From Musa acuminata AAA Group (lineage: Eukaryota; Streptophyta; Magnoliopsida; Zingiberales; Musaceae), in the NCBI RefSeq assembly GCF_036884655.1, contig NC_088331.1:21587001-21651000 (forward strand): 64,000 nucleotides of DNA. The letters are read 5' to 3'. Positions 44,250 to 56,104 of the stretch are shown in pieces. A program made the position numbers and the translations under genes. How positions within the stretch are numbered: the first letter of the stretch is position 1; each line of letters starts with the position of its first letter. The notes beneath the pieces are model-generated. The model was given only the letters and a program-made list of their open reading frames with translations. It was not told the DNA's origin and ran no database searches.

Positions 44250-44375
44250 AAACTGAGAATTTGCTTTTGCATCATAATCGTTTTTGAACGAACGCAGCTT
44301 TTTGTTTTTAAATTATTATAAGATTTCCGCTGCACTAATTCACCCCCCCCCCTCTTAGTGCTCTTGATCCTAACA

Positions 44376-44390
44376 ATTGGTATCAGAGCT
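44376..44390 (+). promoter_or_regulatory. Primer-binding site of young Copia
   Basis: ATTGGTATCAGAGCT directly after the 5' LTR, initiator tRNA-Met type. Confidence 0.9.
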
Positions 44391-44425
44391 CGGTTAACTC
44401 TCTAAAGGATTAAAACCCAAGAGAG

Positions 44426-46009
44426 ATGGCATACGCCGAAAACCAAGAGGGGCATTCGATTACACGTCCACCCATGTTCAGTGGAACGGACTACACTTAC
44501 TGGAAGACCCGAATGAGGATCTTTCTTATTTCTATGGATTTTGAACTATGGAACCTTGTTGAAAATGGATTTTCAAAATCTTCTCTTCCAATGATCGATT
44601 GGAACGATTTGGAAAAGAAGGCTTTCGCTCTTAATGCAAAGGCTATGAATGCCTTATTTTGCGCACTAGATAAAAACGAATTTAATCGTGTTTCAACTTG
44701 CGAAACTGCTTTTGATATTTGGCACACACTTGAAGTGACCCACGAGGGCACAAGTAGAGTGAAAGAGTCAAAAATCAATCTGTTGCTGCATTCTTTTGAA
44801 CTTTTTCGAATGAAACCGAGTGAAACCATTGGCGACATGTTTACCCGTTTCACGGATGTCGTCAACGGTTTAAAAGGTCTCGGAAAGAGCTTTTCGGATT
44901 TTGAGCTTGTTAATAAGATACTAAGATCCCTTCCTAAGAGTTGGGATCCTAAAGTCACCGCCATTCAAGAGGCAAAAGATCTGCAAAATTTCCCTCTTGA
45001 AGAACTAATCGGGTCATTAATGACCTACGAAATGACCTGCAAAGCTCATGAAGAGCAAGAAGACATCCTTCCAAAGAACAGGAAGGATATGGCACTTAAA
45101 ACTTCTGAATGCCACTTGAGAGAAAACTCAAGTGATGAGGATTGTGACGATGACTTGGCACTGTTGACAAGAAAGTTTAAAAAATTCTTCAAAAGAAACA
45201 AGTTTAAAAACGATGTGAAAAATAAACTTGAACCTAAGAAGGACCAAGTGATCTGCTATGAATGTAAAAAGCCGGGACACTACAAAAGTGATTGTCCCCA
45301 AGTCAAGAAAAGAACAACAAAGAAGAAGGCGCTCCAAGCAACATGGGATGATTCGAGCGCATCCGAGGAAGAAGAATCCAACACCGAGCAAGTTGCTCAT
45401 TACGCCTTTATGGCCATCGAAGGGGAGGTAACGGATTTATTAGATGCTGATTTATCTTTCGATGAATTATTAAATGCCTTCCATGATTTATTTGATGAAT
45501 GCAAAGTTATAAATAGAAAATATAAGTTGCTAAAAAGGGTACATGATAATCTTACTTGTGAGTTTGATAAGTTAAAAGTCAAACATCATGATAGTTTAAA
45601 CTCATGTATCAAATGTCATGATTTAGAAACTATACAAAATGAAAACTTGCTGCTTAAGGACACCTTGAAGAAATTCGAGGTTGGTAGCAAGTCATTAAAC
45701 ATGATCCTTACAAACAAGGGTCATGCTCCCAAAAGAAGTGGGATTGGATTTGTGAGGAGTCCTCACCGAAATCCAACTACCTTTGTAAAAGGCCCCATCT
45801 TACATGTTCAAAACCAAACCAAGTGCAACTTTTGTTGCAAATCTGGACACAAGACACATTGTTGTCCATTCAAGAAAATAAGTCCAAACAAATTAATTTG
45901 GGTTCCTAAAGGAACCATGATAAACTCTATGCAACATGATAGAAAATGTAGATCTATTTATGAGGCACCCAAAAGCAAATGGGTACCTAAACGTCATCCT
46001 TTCTTGTAG
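44426..46009 (+). CDS. Copia gag polyprotein with two zinc knuckles
   Basis: An intact 527-residue frame. The N-terminal capsid region (about residues 10-210) has the UBN2-type motifs DYTYWKTRMRIF and FTRFTDVVNGL. CCHC knuckle CYECKKPGHYKSDC lies at residues 277-290. An acidic, then a lysine-rich coiled section follows, and a second knuckle-like CNFCCKSGHKTHC at about 467. The C-terminus is rich in WVPK motifs, ending before TAG at 46,007. It forms the virus-like particle and binds genomic RNA (family role). Start chosen at the first ATG, 36 bp after the PBS. Pol continues in the same frame after the TAG. It is the only intact long gag in the window and may be translatable. Confidence 0.9.
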   Translation: MAYAENQEGHSITRPPMFSGTDYTYWKTRMRIFLISMDFELWNLVENGFSKSSLPMIDWNDLEKKAFALNAKAMNALFCALDKNEFNRVSTCETAFDIWHTLEVTHEGTSRVKESKINLLLHSFELFRMKPSETIGDMFTRFTDVVNGLKGLGKSFSDFELVNKILRSLPKSWDPKVTAIQEAKDLQNFPLEELIGSLMTYEMTCKAHEEQEDILPKNRKDMALKTSECHLRENSSDEDCDDDLALLTRKFKKFFKRNKFKNDVKNKLEPKKDQVICYECKKPGHYKSDCPQVKKRTTKKKALQATWDDSSASEEEESNTEQVAHYAFMAIEGEVTDLLDADLSFDELLNAFHDLFDECKVINRKYKLLKRVHDNLTCEFDKLKVKHHDSLNSCIKCHDLETIQNENLLLKDTLKKFEVGSKSLNMILTNKGHAPKRSGIGFVRSPHRNPTTFVKGPILHVQNQTKCNFCCKSGHKTHCCPFKKISPNKLIWVPKGTMINSMQHDRKCRSIYEAPKSKWVPKRHPFL

Positions 46010-47428
46010 AAAACTAAACAATCGCAAGCTAGGAGCAAGAAATGGTACCTTGATAGTGGATGCTCAAGGCATATGACCGGAGATCCATCTCAATTCTCTA
46101 AGCTCTCTAGCATAGACGAAGGATATGTCACCTTCGGAGACAACAACAAGGGTAAAATCATTGGCAAAGGAACCATAGGTAACAAATCCAACCTCTCTAT
46201 TGAAGATGTTTTACTAGTTGATGGTTTAAAACATAACCTCTTGAGCATTAGTCAATTATGTGATAAAGGATATATTATAAGATTTGAATCTAATGCCTGC
46301 ATCATTGAAAAACCACACAAAAATATATCTATGATTGCATTAAAACAAAACAACGTATACACTATTGACATCAATGACTTATGTGATGCTTGCCAATTAG
46401 GTAAGCAAATTAGGGGTAGCTTCAAAGCTAAGAATCAAATAAGCACCTCTAGGCCCTTACAATTGATCCATATGGACTTGTTCGGACCAATCTCTACATC
46501 GAGTCTAGGAGGTAGCAAATACGCCTTTGTCATTATTGATGACTATAGCAGATATACATGGACCTACTTCTTAAAACAAAAAAAATGAATGCTTTAGACA
46601 TTTTACCAAGTTTTGTAAACTTGTTCAAAATGAGAAGGAATCTATGATTTCGTCAATTAGAAGTGATCACGGTGGAGAATTTCAAAAGCCATTGACACTC
46701 CTATGAGCACCTCCACTAAGTTAGAAATTGATGAGAATGGAGAAAGTTTCGATCAAAAAACCTATAGGGGTATGATAGGAAGTTTACTTTACCTCACTGC
46801 CACCAGACCAGACATTATGTTCAGTGTAGGACTTTGTGCTAGATTTCAATCAGACCCTAAGATATCTCATCTCAAAGCTGTCAAAAGAATACTCAGATAT
46901 CTTAATGGAACTACCAATCTAGGATTATGGTACCCAAAATCAGAAAATTTTGAATTAACAGCCTATGCTGATGCGGACTTCGCTGGCTGTAAACTAGACA
47001 GAAAAAGCACATCAGGATCATGTCAATTTTTAGGACATGCCCTTGTATCCTGGTCATCTAAGAAACAAAACTCGGTTGCCCTATCAACAACCGAAGCTGA
47101 ATACATTGCAGCAAGTGCATGCTGTGCACAAGTTGTATGGATGAAAAACACTTTAGAAGATTACAAAGTGAATCTTAAAGATATTCCCATTAAATGTGAT
47201 AACACGAGTGCAATATGCTTAACTAAAAATCCTATACAACACTCAAGAACAAAACACATTGATATTAGACATCACTTTATACGTGATCATGTCACTAATC
47301 ATGACGTGACCATAGAGTTTATTGATACCAAACATCAACTGGCTGATATCTTCACAAAACCCCTATGTGAAGAACAATTTGATTACATAAGAAGAGAATT
47401 AGGTATGTTGATATGTCCAAATACTTGA
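46010..47428 (+). pseudogene. Deleted Copia pol: protease, part of integrase, RNase H
   Basis: In frame after the gag TAG: protease motif WYLDSGCSRHMTGD (46,043), then LLVDGLKHNLLSISQLC. The pre-integrase HRRLGH segment is missing (YTIDINDL joins LCDACQLGKQ at about 46,380). The integrase core runs from HMDLFGPI to DHGGEFQK at 46,688. There it jumps to IDTPMSTSTKLEID, so the integrase end and all of RT, including YVDD, are absent. The final open frame (46,703-47,428) holds RNase H: TRPDIMFSVGLCARFQ, YADADFAGCKLDRKST, STTEAEYIAASACC and KHIDIRHHFIRD. A frameshift at about 46,588 separates the halves. The junction at 46,688 has short microhomology (CAAAAGC). Confidence 0.9.
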
Positions 47429-48175
47429 GTTATTACTATTACATGCCTTGACAAACGCTTGATCAAATAACATGTTGCAAATTATGTGACAAATATTCTT
47501 AACCAAATGCATGTAAGAAGTTCATTTTTCGGGTTGTATGCTAAAAATGGGATGTTCCCGTACACTCTTATGAAAACTCCTTGGAAAATGACTTTCCTCC
47601 GTCAAGCAAAAACAATAAAGTAATATATGTGTCATGACTTCCTTTATATGCTTGATCATGCTTTTTGTTGATGACAAAGGGGGAGAAAAATATGAATTGA
47701 TAAACACTATGTCATAGCTGAACTGCCATAATCATATCTATGTCATAGTTACAAATACTTGAGTGATGCTATAAACAATGTTATGCCATCCTTGCATCAC
47801 CAAGAGATATGTGAACATGTACTATAGTTTGCATCATATCTTGATTTGATATTGTGAAGAAAATGCAAACTTGCTAGAAAATCTCAAATGTAAGCATCAT
47901 GTAAGAAGTCCTTCGTTGCTTTATATGATTACATGATGAATGGTTACAAACACTATCATACAAACTTGTTGATGTATGTCATGCCTTGACATAATTCTTG
48001 AAGAGATACATCATGATAGGCATCATGATGGGAGCATTGATAAGTTTAACTGATCTAACTTATCAATGCGTCACTTGAATTCTTAGGTCTTGAATTCAAG
48101 GTTGACTTATCTCAACTATGGCATATAGATAGGGGGAGTTAAGGATAACTCCTTTATCAATTGATTGTCATCATC
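47429..48175. other. Non-coding 3' internal region of young Copia
   Basis: AT-rich, no gene. Contains GATGACAAAGGGGGAGAAA at about 47,670, the recurrent internal purine tract of this family. Confidence 0.6.
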
Positions 48176-48189
48176 AAAAAGGGGGAGAT
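48176..48189 (+). promoter_or_regulatory. Polypurine tract of young Copia
   Basis: AAAAAGGGGGAGAT directly before the 3' LTR. Confidence 0.9.
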
Positions 48190-50538
48190 TGTTGAATCTC
48201 GGATTTTGATGATGAAGTCAATTGTCATTTATTATCTAATCTATGTGTTGAGATAAGTGTGCAGGATTAACTACGATGAGATTAAGACAAGCAGCAGGAG
48301 TTGCGCCGGAGTCAAGATCATGATCACGTTGGGAGTTCGAGAGTTCGACGGAAGTTCGGACGGTCGTCGGAGGTTCAGAGAGAACAGATCCGAGAAGTCC
48401 AGAAGCTTGCCAAGCGAAGCTCGTCGGAACTCGCCAAGTGGATCGTCGCAAAGTCCAGGAGTATGCCGGATGTCCGCAGAAGGATCACCGAGGGTTATCG
48501 GTTGATCGACGGAAGTTGGCCGGAAACTCGCCGGAAGAAGCGATTGACGCATCGGAGCAAGCTGCAGAAGTTGTCTTAGAGATAATCGTAGTTAGCACGA
48601 TGATTAAGCATGAAAATGGGAGGTGATCCCATTAGCTTAATCTTGGGGCAATTGGGTCCCTGAAAAGATTCAAAGTGGGTCGAATGGAGTGAACCATTCG
48701 GACCCTGATTGCACCAGGAGGTGCAACCGCCCCAGCCAGGAGGTGCAACCGCCTGGGCTGTGGGGCTGGGAGGTGCAACCGCCCCAGCCAGGAGGTGCAA
48801 CCGCCTGGGCTGTGGGGCTGGGAGGTGCAACCGCCCCAGCCAGGAGGTGCAACCGCCAGGGTTGCAAGGCTGGGAGGTGCAACCGCTCCAGCCAAGAGGT
48901 TGCACCGCCAGAGCTCAAGTTCCGAGCTCTGCCAGGCGATGCAACCACCAAGCTCAGTCTTCGAGCTTTGGTAGAGTGGTGCATCAGCCTGAGCTCAGTC
49001 TCGAGCTTTGCCAGGTGATGAATTCACCAAGCTCAGTCTTCGAGCTATGGCAGAATGGTGCATCAGCTTGAGCTCAGTTTGGAGCTCTGCCAAGTGATGC
49101 AACCACCAAGCTCAGATTTCGAGCTCTGCCAGGTGATGCAACCACCAAGCTCAGTCTTCGAGCTCTGCCAGGTGATGCAACCATCGAGCTCAGTCTTCGA
49201 GCTCTGGCAGAGAAGAAGCAATCGGCAGAGCTCAGTCTTCGAGCTCTGCCAGGCGGTGCCACCTCTCCAGTTGAGAGGTGCAACCGCCTGATCCCAGAAA
49301 TTCTGGGATTAGATCGATTTGATCGTTTTGAGCTCGAATTTTGAATTGGGTTGGGGCCTATAAATACCCCACCCATTCAGCACTGAAAAGATACAGACCT
49401 ATACCGAAATTGTGATCTTTTCTGTGATTCTAAAGAGCTCAAAAGTGTTGTAAAGCCTTGAGTCTCCTCCTTCTGTTCTTCAAGTTTTCAACTGTAAAGT
49501 GAGGAGAGAAAGGTCTGTAAAGGTTGTCTCCTAAGCCTGTCAAAAGGAGAGAAACTGTAAGAGGGAAGTTTGGCCTTCGCCCATTGAAGGAAGGCAGCTA
49601 GTTGACGTCGGCAACCTCATCGGTGGAGGAAGCCAAAAGTGGAGTAGGTCAAGGCTGACCGAACCACTCTAAATCTCTGGTTTGCGTTTATTTTCGAGCA
49701 CTTTATCATTACTGCAAACCTCCCTCATCACTACTGCTCTCTGCGCTTTCACGAACAAGTTCTAAGTGCTGTTCTTCCAAATCTGCATTCAGACGTAAAC
49801 TTGTATTTTCGTACATTACAGTTTACGTTTACGTTTGATTCTGCAGAACTGTTTTCCGCGCTTTTACGAACGAGCTTCCTTGCAGTTTACGCTTACATTT
49901 TAATCCTATTAATAACTGCAATCTGTCCTCTACGATTTTACGAACAAGTTTCAACATTTAGACGTAAAACTGCATTCGGACATAAATCGGCTTTCTTCGC
50001 TCAATCATCAGATTTCAGTTTACGTTTACGTCTTGATTTCAACTGCATACTGCCTTCTACGAATATACAAACGAGTTTCAAAGTTTAGACGTAAATCTGC
50101 GTCTAGACGTAAAACTGCGTTTAGACGTAAAACTGCGTTTAGACGTAAATCTGCGCTTAGACGTAAAACTGCGTTTAGACGTAAAACTGCATTTAGACGT
50201 AAATCTGCGTTTAGACGTAAAACTACGTTTAGACGTAAAACTGCGTTTAGACGTAAATCTGCGTTTAGACGTAAATCTGCATTTAGACGCAAAATTGCGC
50301 TTAGACGCAAAACTGCGCTTAGACGCAAAACTGCGCTTAGACGCAATCTGCGCTTAGACGCAAAACTGCGCTTAGACGCAATCTGCGCTTAGACGCAAAC
50401 TGCACTTAGATACAAACTGAGAATTTGCTTTTGCATCATAATCGTTTTTGAACGAACGCAGCTTTTTGTTTTTAAATTATTATAAGATTTCCGCTGCACT
50501 AATTCACCCCCCCCCTCTTAGTGCTCTTGATCCTAACA
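48190..50538 (+). repeat. 3' LTR of young Copia
   Basis: Near-identical to 42,026-44,375, with substitutions seen for example at the start (CGCCGG for CGCTGG), in the hairpin array (GGTAGAG for GGCAGAG) and in the minisatellite (AAATTG for AAACTG). Hairpin array 48,709-49,292, TATA box 49,359, minisatellite 50,083-50,410. Ends before the target duplication CCGGC. Confidence 0.95.
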
Positions 50539-51131
50539 CCGGCAAGCACCTGGACTTCACGATGATCTTCTTGGTGAGTTCCTATGAGCTACTTTAGCAA
50601 GCTCCGAGACTTCTCGACTAATTCCTTAAGAACTTTTGACGAATGTTAGGACTTCCGACGAACTCTCGAACTCACAACGTAATCACATTCTTGACTCCGG
50701 GACTTCATTTTGCTTTATGCTTTACTATCGTAGTTAATCTTACATATGTAAAAATACACTTCGATCTAGACAATTAATACTAAGTATTAATTAAGTTGTC
50801 TCACATGTAATTGGTCCCTCGACGCTTCGTCCAATTCTTTGGCGCATCGTCTTCTCTTGTGGCCTATTGCCCAATCGGCCAGTTGACTTCACAACTCCGA
50901 TATCCTTGGTGCAATATCCTCTCTTCTTGGCCCGATGCCCGAATCTACGACCTAAAAACTTCTGTCGATACGTCGATCGATCCATCGGCTTGACGTCCAA
51001 TCTTTTGACATGTTCCTATGGCCCAACATGATTTTTTCTGCTTTAATTGTCTCATCCTACGTCATTCAAAATGCAGATTACAACATAAACACATATCGAT
51101 TGGTTTCATCATCAAAATCCGAGATTCAATA

Positions 51132-53475
51132 ATCTCCCCCTTTTTTATGATGATAACCAATCGACGATGTAGTTAACCTTAACTCCCGGAGTTTAAACAA
51201 ACTCCCTCTATCGATATGCCTTATTGATAGGAACTCTTGGATTCAAAAATCCAAGCAAACATGTCATGATCAAATCATGCATGATATCAACATACTTCTC
51301 CCCCTTCATCATCAACAAAATGGAGAAGTCCAACTATTCATGAGTTTAGACATAACAGTATCAAATTGTTGTATAATAAATCTCAAGTTTAATCATCATG
51401 CAATCTAACAAAAAATTTGGAGTTTTACATCATGCAAGCTAGCAATATTTAAGATGTTCAAGAAGGCAACTATTGCTTCTTGAAATATGCAAGTTACCAA
51501 TCTTTGATTCTCTTTTGAGATGAGCAAGCTAACATGTTTTTTCATCTTCTTAATTTGTGCAAGCTAACAAGTTTGCCTCTTTTCATGATGTGCACGTTAG
51601 AAATTCCTTTTCCCCTTTTGTCATTGTCAAAAAGAGAGGAATAACAAAACAATGGTGCAATTCATCAATTTTCAAATTATGACAAGAATAAAGTATCAAT
51701 CTTATTTCAATATGTCATAATTGAGATAAACATTGAACTTAAATTTAATTCAAGTCAATGAAATTTGAATCATGATTCTCATACATTATATGCAATACAT
51801 CAAATACATCATCATAATAATTTCATAAGTATTGCATGCGTCACTTTTGAAAAAACTAGCAACTTTGCTTCCTAGAAAGTTTTTCTCCTTGCAATTTGTG
51901 AGATGGCAAATATTTGCTTCCTTTGCAATAACGCAAGCTAACAAAATGTTACATTATTTTACAACATGAAAGCTAACAATTTGAGATGTTCAAGAAGCAA
52001 GTTCTTTCTTCTCTTTTGAGATGTGCATTTTTTACGTTCTTCTTGAAGCATGTAAGCTAGCCAGCAAGCTAGCGAAATTTGCTCCCCCTATGTCATTGTC
52101 AAATAGAAGGGAATAACAATACAATAGTGTAATTTATTTTCCTTTAATATAATCTTCAAATCATGACTAGGGTTAAGTATCAACCTTATTTCAATATGTT
52201 TGTACATCATTATAGTTTCAATTTACAACATGCACAATTTTAAAACTTTACATTTCATTTTGCATGCAGGATACCGAAATATAAATCAATCATCATTATA
52301 AGCATATCATACATGATACTAAAACATTAAAATTTTAAGACATTTATCAACATTTTGATCATGATACCAAACATTCATCATTTAGAGCATTCATGATACA
52401 CATTATATGGAATATATCACATACATCATTATAACAAAAAGTATAAGTATTTCATGCATTATATCATCACATGAAGAATATCAAGAAGAACTTGGTTATG
52501 AGATATTACTTGATGAATACAAGGAATTATACATAAAAATCATATCATGAGAGATACGATCATATAAATATCAAAAGACATGATTCATATATTAAATCTC
52601 GTCTTAATTTGTAAATATCAAGGAATCAAGATCATGACTTGTATAAAAATTTATTTAAATTTAAATCATCAAAATCATTTTCAAAGTCCAAGAGATTTGA
52701 AAAAATTATACACATGGATTCATCAAAATCAATAAGATAGAGAAATATAATTTTTAAGAAAAATATTTTTCTCTTTTTAGTTGTTTCAATTCATATGATT
52801 TTATTTCATTCAAGCATGTCTTTTTCATTAATGCCAAATAAAAATATATATCATCAATCGTTTAGCTTCAAAAAATAAATTTCATCACAAAAACCATCAA
52901 GATTAATAAACCATAAATTACATAAAAATTATATTGCATAATTTCAAATTTTATTAAGCATGATCATTTTGACATCAAAACATGGTTTCAAAATATTTAA
53001 TATTTTCATTACAACATCAAGTAAGGTTTCATTGAATATAATTTTGAATGATTTTGATAGATATCTAAAACTTCTTTAGTTTTAATTTATATGATTGACT
53101 TTATATTAGCATGCCCAAATTTTTGTTCTTATGTAAAAACCATACATCATGTTGAAAACCAAAGACAAGATTCAAAAAAAAAAATCATCAAGCCTTCCAT
53201 ACAAAAGCCAGGCATCATCATTGAAAAGCAATATGGAAATCATCAAAATGCACATTCTTGCTTCTTAAGCACATACATAAGATGAATCTTACTAGTTGTA
53301 CAATCATTAGATTTATATTTAACATTTTATTGCATTATCATAAAATATATAATTTTTATGATCATTTTTAAAATTACTAGAATGATAAGGATGATCCTAA
53401 TTTTTGCATTTTCATTTTTAAACATGTAATTAAAAAAAAAAAATTATTAAAAAAATAAATGCATCATTAAATGCA
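51132..53475 (-). mobile_element. Non-coding internal region of multimer unit 1
   Basis: Opens with the polypurine complement ATCTCCCCCTTTTTT. The 2.3 kb that should hold pol is AT-rich and has no RT, integrase or protease motif on either strand. From 51,370 to 52,090 it has many degenerate copies of a GCAAGCTAGC-like motif. Homologous throughout to 56,105-58,500, so the lack of pol is a property of the lineage. Confidence 0.75.
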
Positions 53476-54413
53476 TCAAGTAATTTTGAAATAAATTAGG
53501 GGGATTTCGATTACCTCATCGTTGAAAGCGGTTAAGGCATAGTTTGCCACCTCACCTTTGTTGATTTTCTCATTGTATTCGGTGGAGCTTGATTCATCCC
53601 AATTTGTGTTCTTCTTCTTGCGTTCAAAGCAAGTAGTTGCATTCTTTTTATTCTTTAAATTTTGTTTCATTAACATTTTAAATTTCTTAGTGAGTTCAAG
53701 TTCGCCATCACTTGCGCTTATGCTCGAGTGGTCTTCAATTGTTCTATGTCCCAAATTCCTGATCTTTGGAAGGTGGTTCTCAAGTTCTTTATGTATATTG
53801 CACGTCATTTCATAGGTCATCAAGGACCCTATTAGTTTTCGATTGAAAATTGGTTCAAGTTTTTTGATTCTTGAATAGCCGTTATTTTTGAATCCCAACT
53901 TTTATTAAGAGAACGCAAAATCTTGTTGACAAGTTCAAAATAAAAAAAATAGTTGCCAAGAGCATTTAAACCATTTACGACATCCGTACAATGGGTGTAC
54001 ATGTCAACAATGGTTTCACTCGGCTTCATTCAAGAAAGCTTGAAATTATGCATTAAAAAATTAATTTTTGAATCTTTAACTTTGCTAGTTCGTTCATATG
54101 TAATTTCAAGAGTGCGCCAAATATCGAAAGCTGTTTCGCAAGTAGAAACACGATTAAACTCATTTCTATCTAAGGCGTAAAATAAGACATTCATAGCCTT
54201 TGTAGTTAGAGAAAATATCTTCTTCTCCAAATCATTCCAACAGTTCATTGGAAGAGAAGACATTTTAAAACTGGATTCGACAATGTTCCATAAGTTCAAA
54301 TCCAAAGAAAGCAAAAAAACTCTCATTCGAGTTTTCCAATAAGTGTAGTCTGTCCTATTGAAGAAGGGAGGACGAATGAGAGAGTGACTCTTTTGAAAAC
54401 CGTAAAGAGCCAT
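53476..54413 (-). pseudogene. Gag-only frame of multimer unit 1, zinc knuckle deleted
   Basis: ATG at 54,413 gives MALYGFQKSHSLIRPPFFN, then DYTYWKTRMRVFLLSLDLNL and NEFNRVSTCETAFDIWRTL. A shift near 54,030 moves to MKPSETIVDMYTHCTDVV, and a further change near 53,850 leads to LIGSLMTYEMTC. The region that in the gag at 44,426 holds CYECKKPGHYKSDC is collapsed to TTCFERKKKN, removing the CCHC knuckle. The frame then fades at about 53,480. Confidence 0.8.
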
Positions 54414-54449
54414 TTCTCTTGGGTGTTAAACCAAATGAGAAATCACGAG

Positions 54450-54463
54450 GCTCTGATACCAAT
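54450..54463 (-). promoter_or_regulatory. Primer-binding site between multimer unit 1 and LTR C
   Basis: Complement reads TTGGTATCAGAGCC beside the LTR edge at 54,464. Confidence 0.8.
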
Positions 54464-56104
54464 TGTTAGGATCAGGGTCGACACTAAGATGGGGGGTTGA
54501 ATTAGTGCAACGGTAAGATAATGACGGTTTAAAAACTTTCGTATGATAAAACCATTTCCGACGTAAAACCATTTTCAGAAACTTAACTTGAACGCGAGTT
54601 CGCAAAGAAGTGCAGCAAAAGTAATGAGGAAGTAAAGCACATATGGAGGTTTACAGTAAGTTAAATAGCAGAAAGCAAAGACAAACCGAGATTTAGAGTG
54701 GTTTAGCCAATCTTGACCTACATCCACTTTTGGCTTCGTCATCCGGTGAGGTCACCAACGTCCGCTATAGCCTTCCATCAATAGGCGAAGGTCAGTCACC
54801 TTTTAAACCCCTCTTCTCCTTTTACTGAGTTTAGGAGACAACCCTTAAAAGAATGCACTTACTCTTCTCTCAAACTAGTCTAATACTTTAAAAGAGGGAG
54901 AGGAGATCATAGAAGATTTCAATAGCGTTTCTTTACTTTTAGACTCTCTGTGCATGTGTGCTTTAACCAGGGATGAGAGGGGTATTTATAGGCTTCAAGT
55001 TGATTCAAACATGGATCCTAAAGCTTTCCAATCCCGGGTTTCCTTGGCACGGGTGGTACCATCGCGTGCATCGGGAGGTACCACCGCCTAGTGTCAATTT
55101 GGCTGACACTACCCTGGGCAGTACCACCGCTCAGGTCTAATGGTACTACTGCCTAGGGGGCAGTGCTGAGCGGTACCACTGCCTGGCACCCTGCTAGGGG
55201 TGGTACAAGCACCTAGACTAGCGGTACTATCGTCTGACAAAGTCTCGAAGACTGTACCACGACGGTGATACTTTTTGGGGCACTATTTGGGCCTCTTATT
55301 GGGCCCAACACAGTTCTTACATGGGCCTAGCTGGCCCCTAATTGGGCTGGCCCAAATCCAAGCCCAATTATATGCTAACTATGAAATCCTAAGATATTTG
55401 TTAAGCTAAACAAGTCCCTATGTCTATTCTTCCGAGGAGCTTCCGGCGATCTTCCGACGACCTTTCAACGATCTCTCGGTAATGTTTCGATGGACTCCCG
55501 ACAAGCTCCTGGAATTTACGATGATCTTCTTGGTGAGTTCCGACGAGCTTCTCTAGCAAGCTACGAGACTTCTCGGCTAGTTCCTCCAAAACTTCTGACG
55601 AACGTCCGGACTTCTAACGAACTCTCGAACTCCCAACGTAATTACGTTCTTGACTTCGGGACTTCATTTTGCTTTATGCCTTGCTATTATAGTTAATCCT
55701 GCATATGTAAAAACACACTTCGATCTAAACAATTAATACTAAGTATTAATCAAGTTGTCCGGCATGTCATTGGCCCCTCGATGCTTCGTCCGATTCTTTG
55801 GCGCATCATCTTCTCTTGTGGCCTTTTGCCCAATTGGCTAGTTGACACCACAACTCCGATATCCTTGGTGCAATATCCTCTCTTCTTGGCCCGATGCCCA
55901 AATCCACAGCCCAAAAACTTCTGTCGATACGTCGACCGATCCACCGGCCCGACATCCAATCTTCTAACATGTTCCTATGGCCCAACATGATTTTTTCTGC
56001 TATAATTGTCTCATCCTGATCGAAGCATCCTGCGTCATTCAAAATGCAGATTACAACATAAACACATATCGATTGGTTTCATCATCAAAATATGAGATTC
56101 AACA
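54464..56104 (-). repeat. LTR C, shared by two multimer units
   Basis: 1.64 kb, starting TGTTGAATCTCATATTTTG on the minus strand and ending GATCCTAACA. TATA complement at 54,985 and hairpin array at 55,047-55,235. It has a primer-binding site on its left and a polypurine complement (ATCTCCCCC) on its right, so it serves as 5' LTR of one unit and 3' LTR of the next. Confidence 0.9.

Larger units (their letters stand above)
42026..44375 (+). repeat. 5' LTR of young Copia
   Basis: TGTTGAATCTCGG to GATCCTAACA. Order within it: a segment of short CGGAAGTTCGG-like repeats (42,150-42,400), GC-rich hairpin array (42,545-43,130), TATA box (43,195), 18 bp minisatellite (43,919-44,249), C-rich end. It lacks the additional 5' segment of LTR A. 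Confidence 0.95.
42026..50538 (+). mobile_element. Young full-length non-autonomous Copia element (8.5 kb)
   Basis: 5' and 3' LTRs of 2,350 and 2,349 bp bracket PBS, gag, a shortened pol and polypurine tract. The 5 bp target duplication CCGGC is at 42,021-42,025 and 50,539-50,543. Comparing the LTRs by eye gives about seven or eight substitutions, so insertion was recent. Pol has lost the pre-integrase zinc region, most of integrase and the whole RT. It must have been copied by enzymes supplied in trans, or it was deleted after insertion. Its target is LTR B of the multimer, a distant relative. Confidence 0.95.
39485..51131 (-). repeat. LTR B of minus multimer, split by two insertions
   Basis: LTR pieces 39,485-39,793, 41,289-42,025 and 50,539-51,131 join into one LTR of about 1.63 kb, collinear with those at 54,464 and 59,486. 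It starts TATTGAATCTCGG on the minus strand and ends GATCCTAACA, with a TATA box complement at 41,509. The solo LTR and the young Copia element account for the gaps, each with a target duplication. A polypurine complement (ATCTCCCCC) follows at 51,132. Confidence 0.9.
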
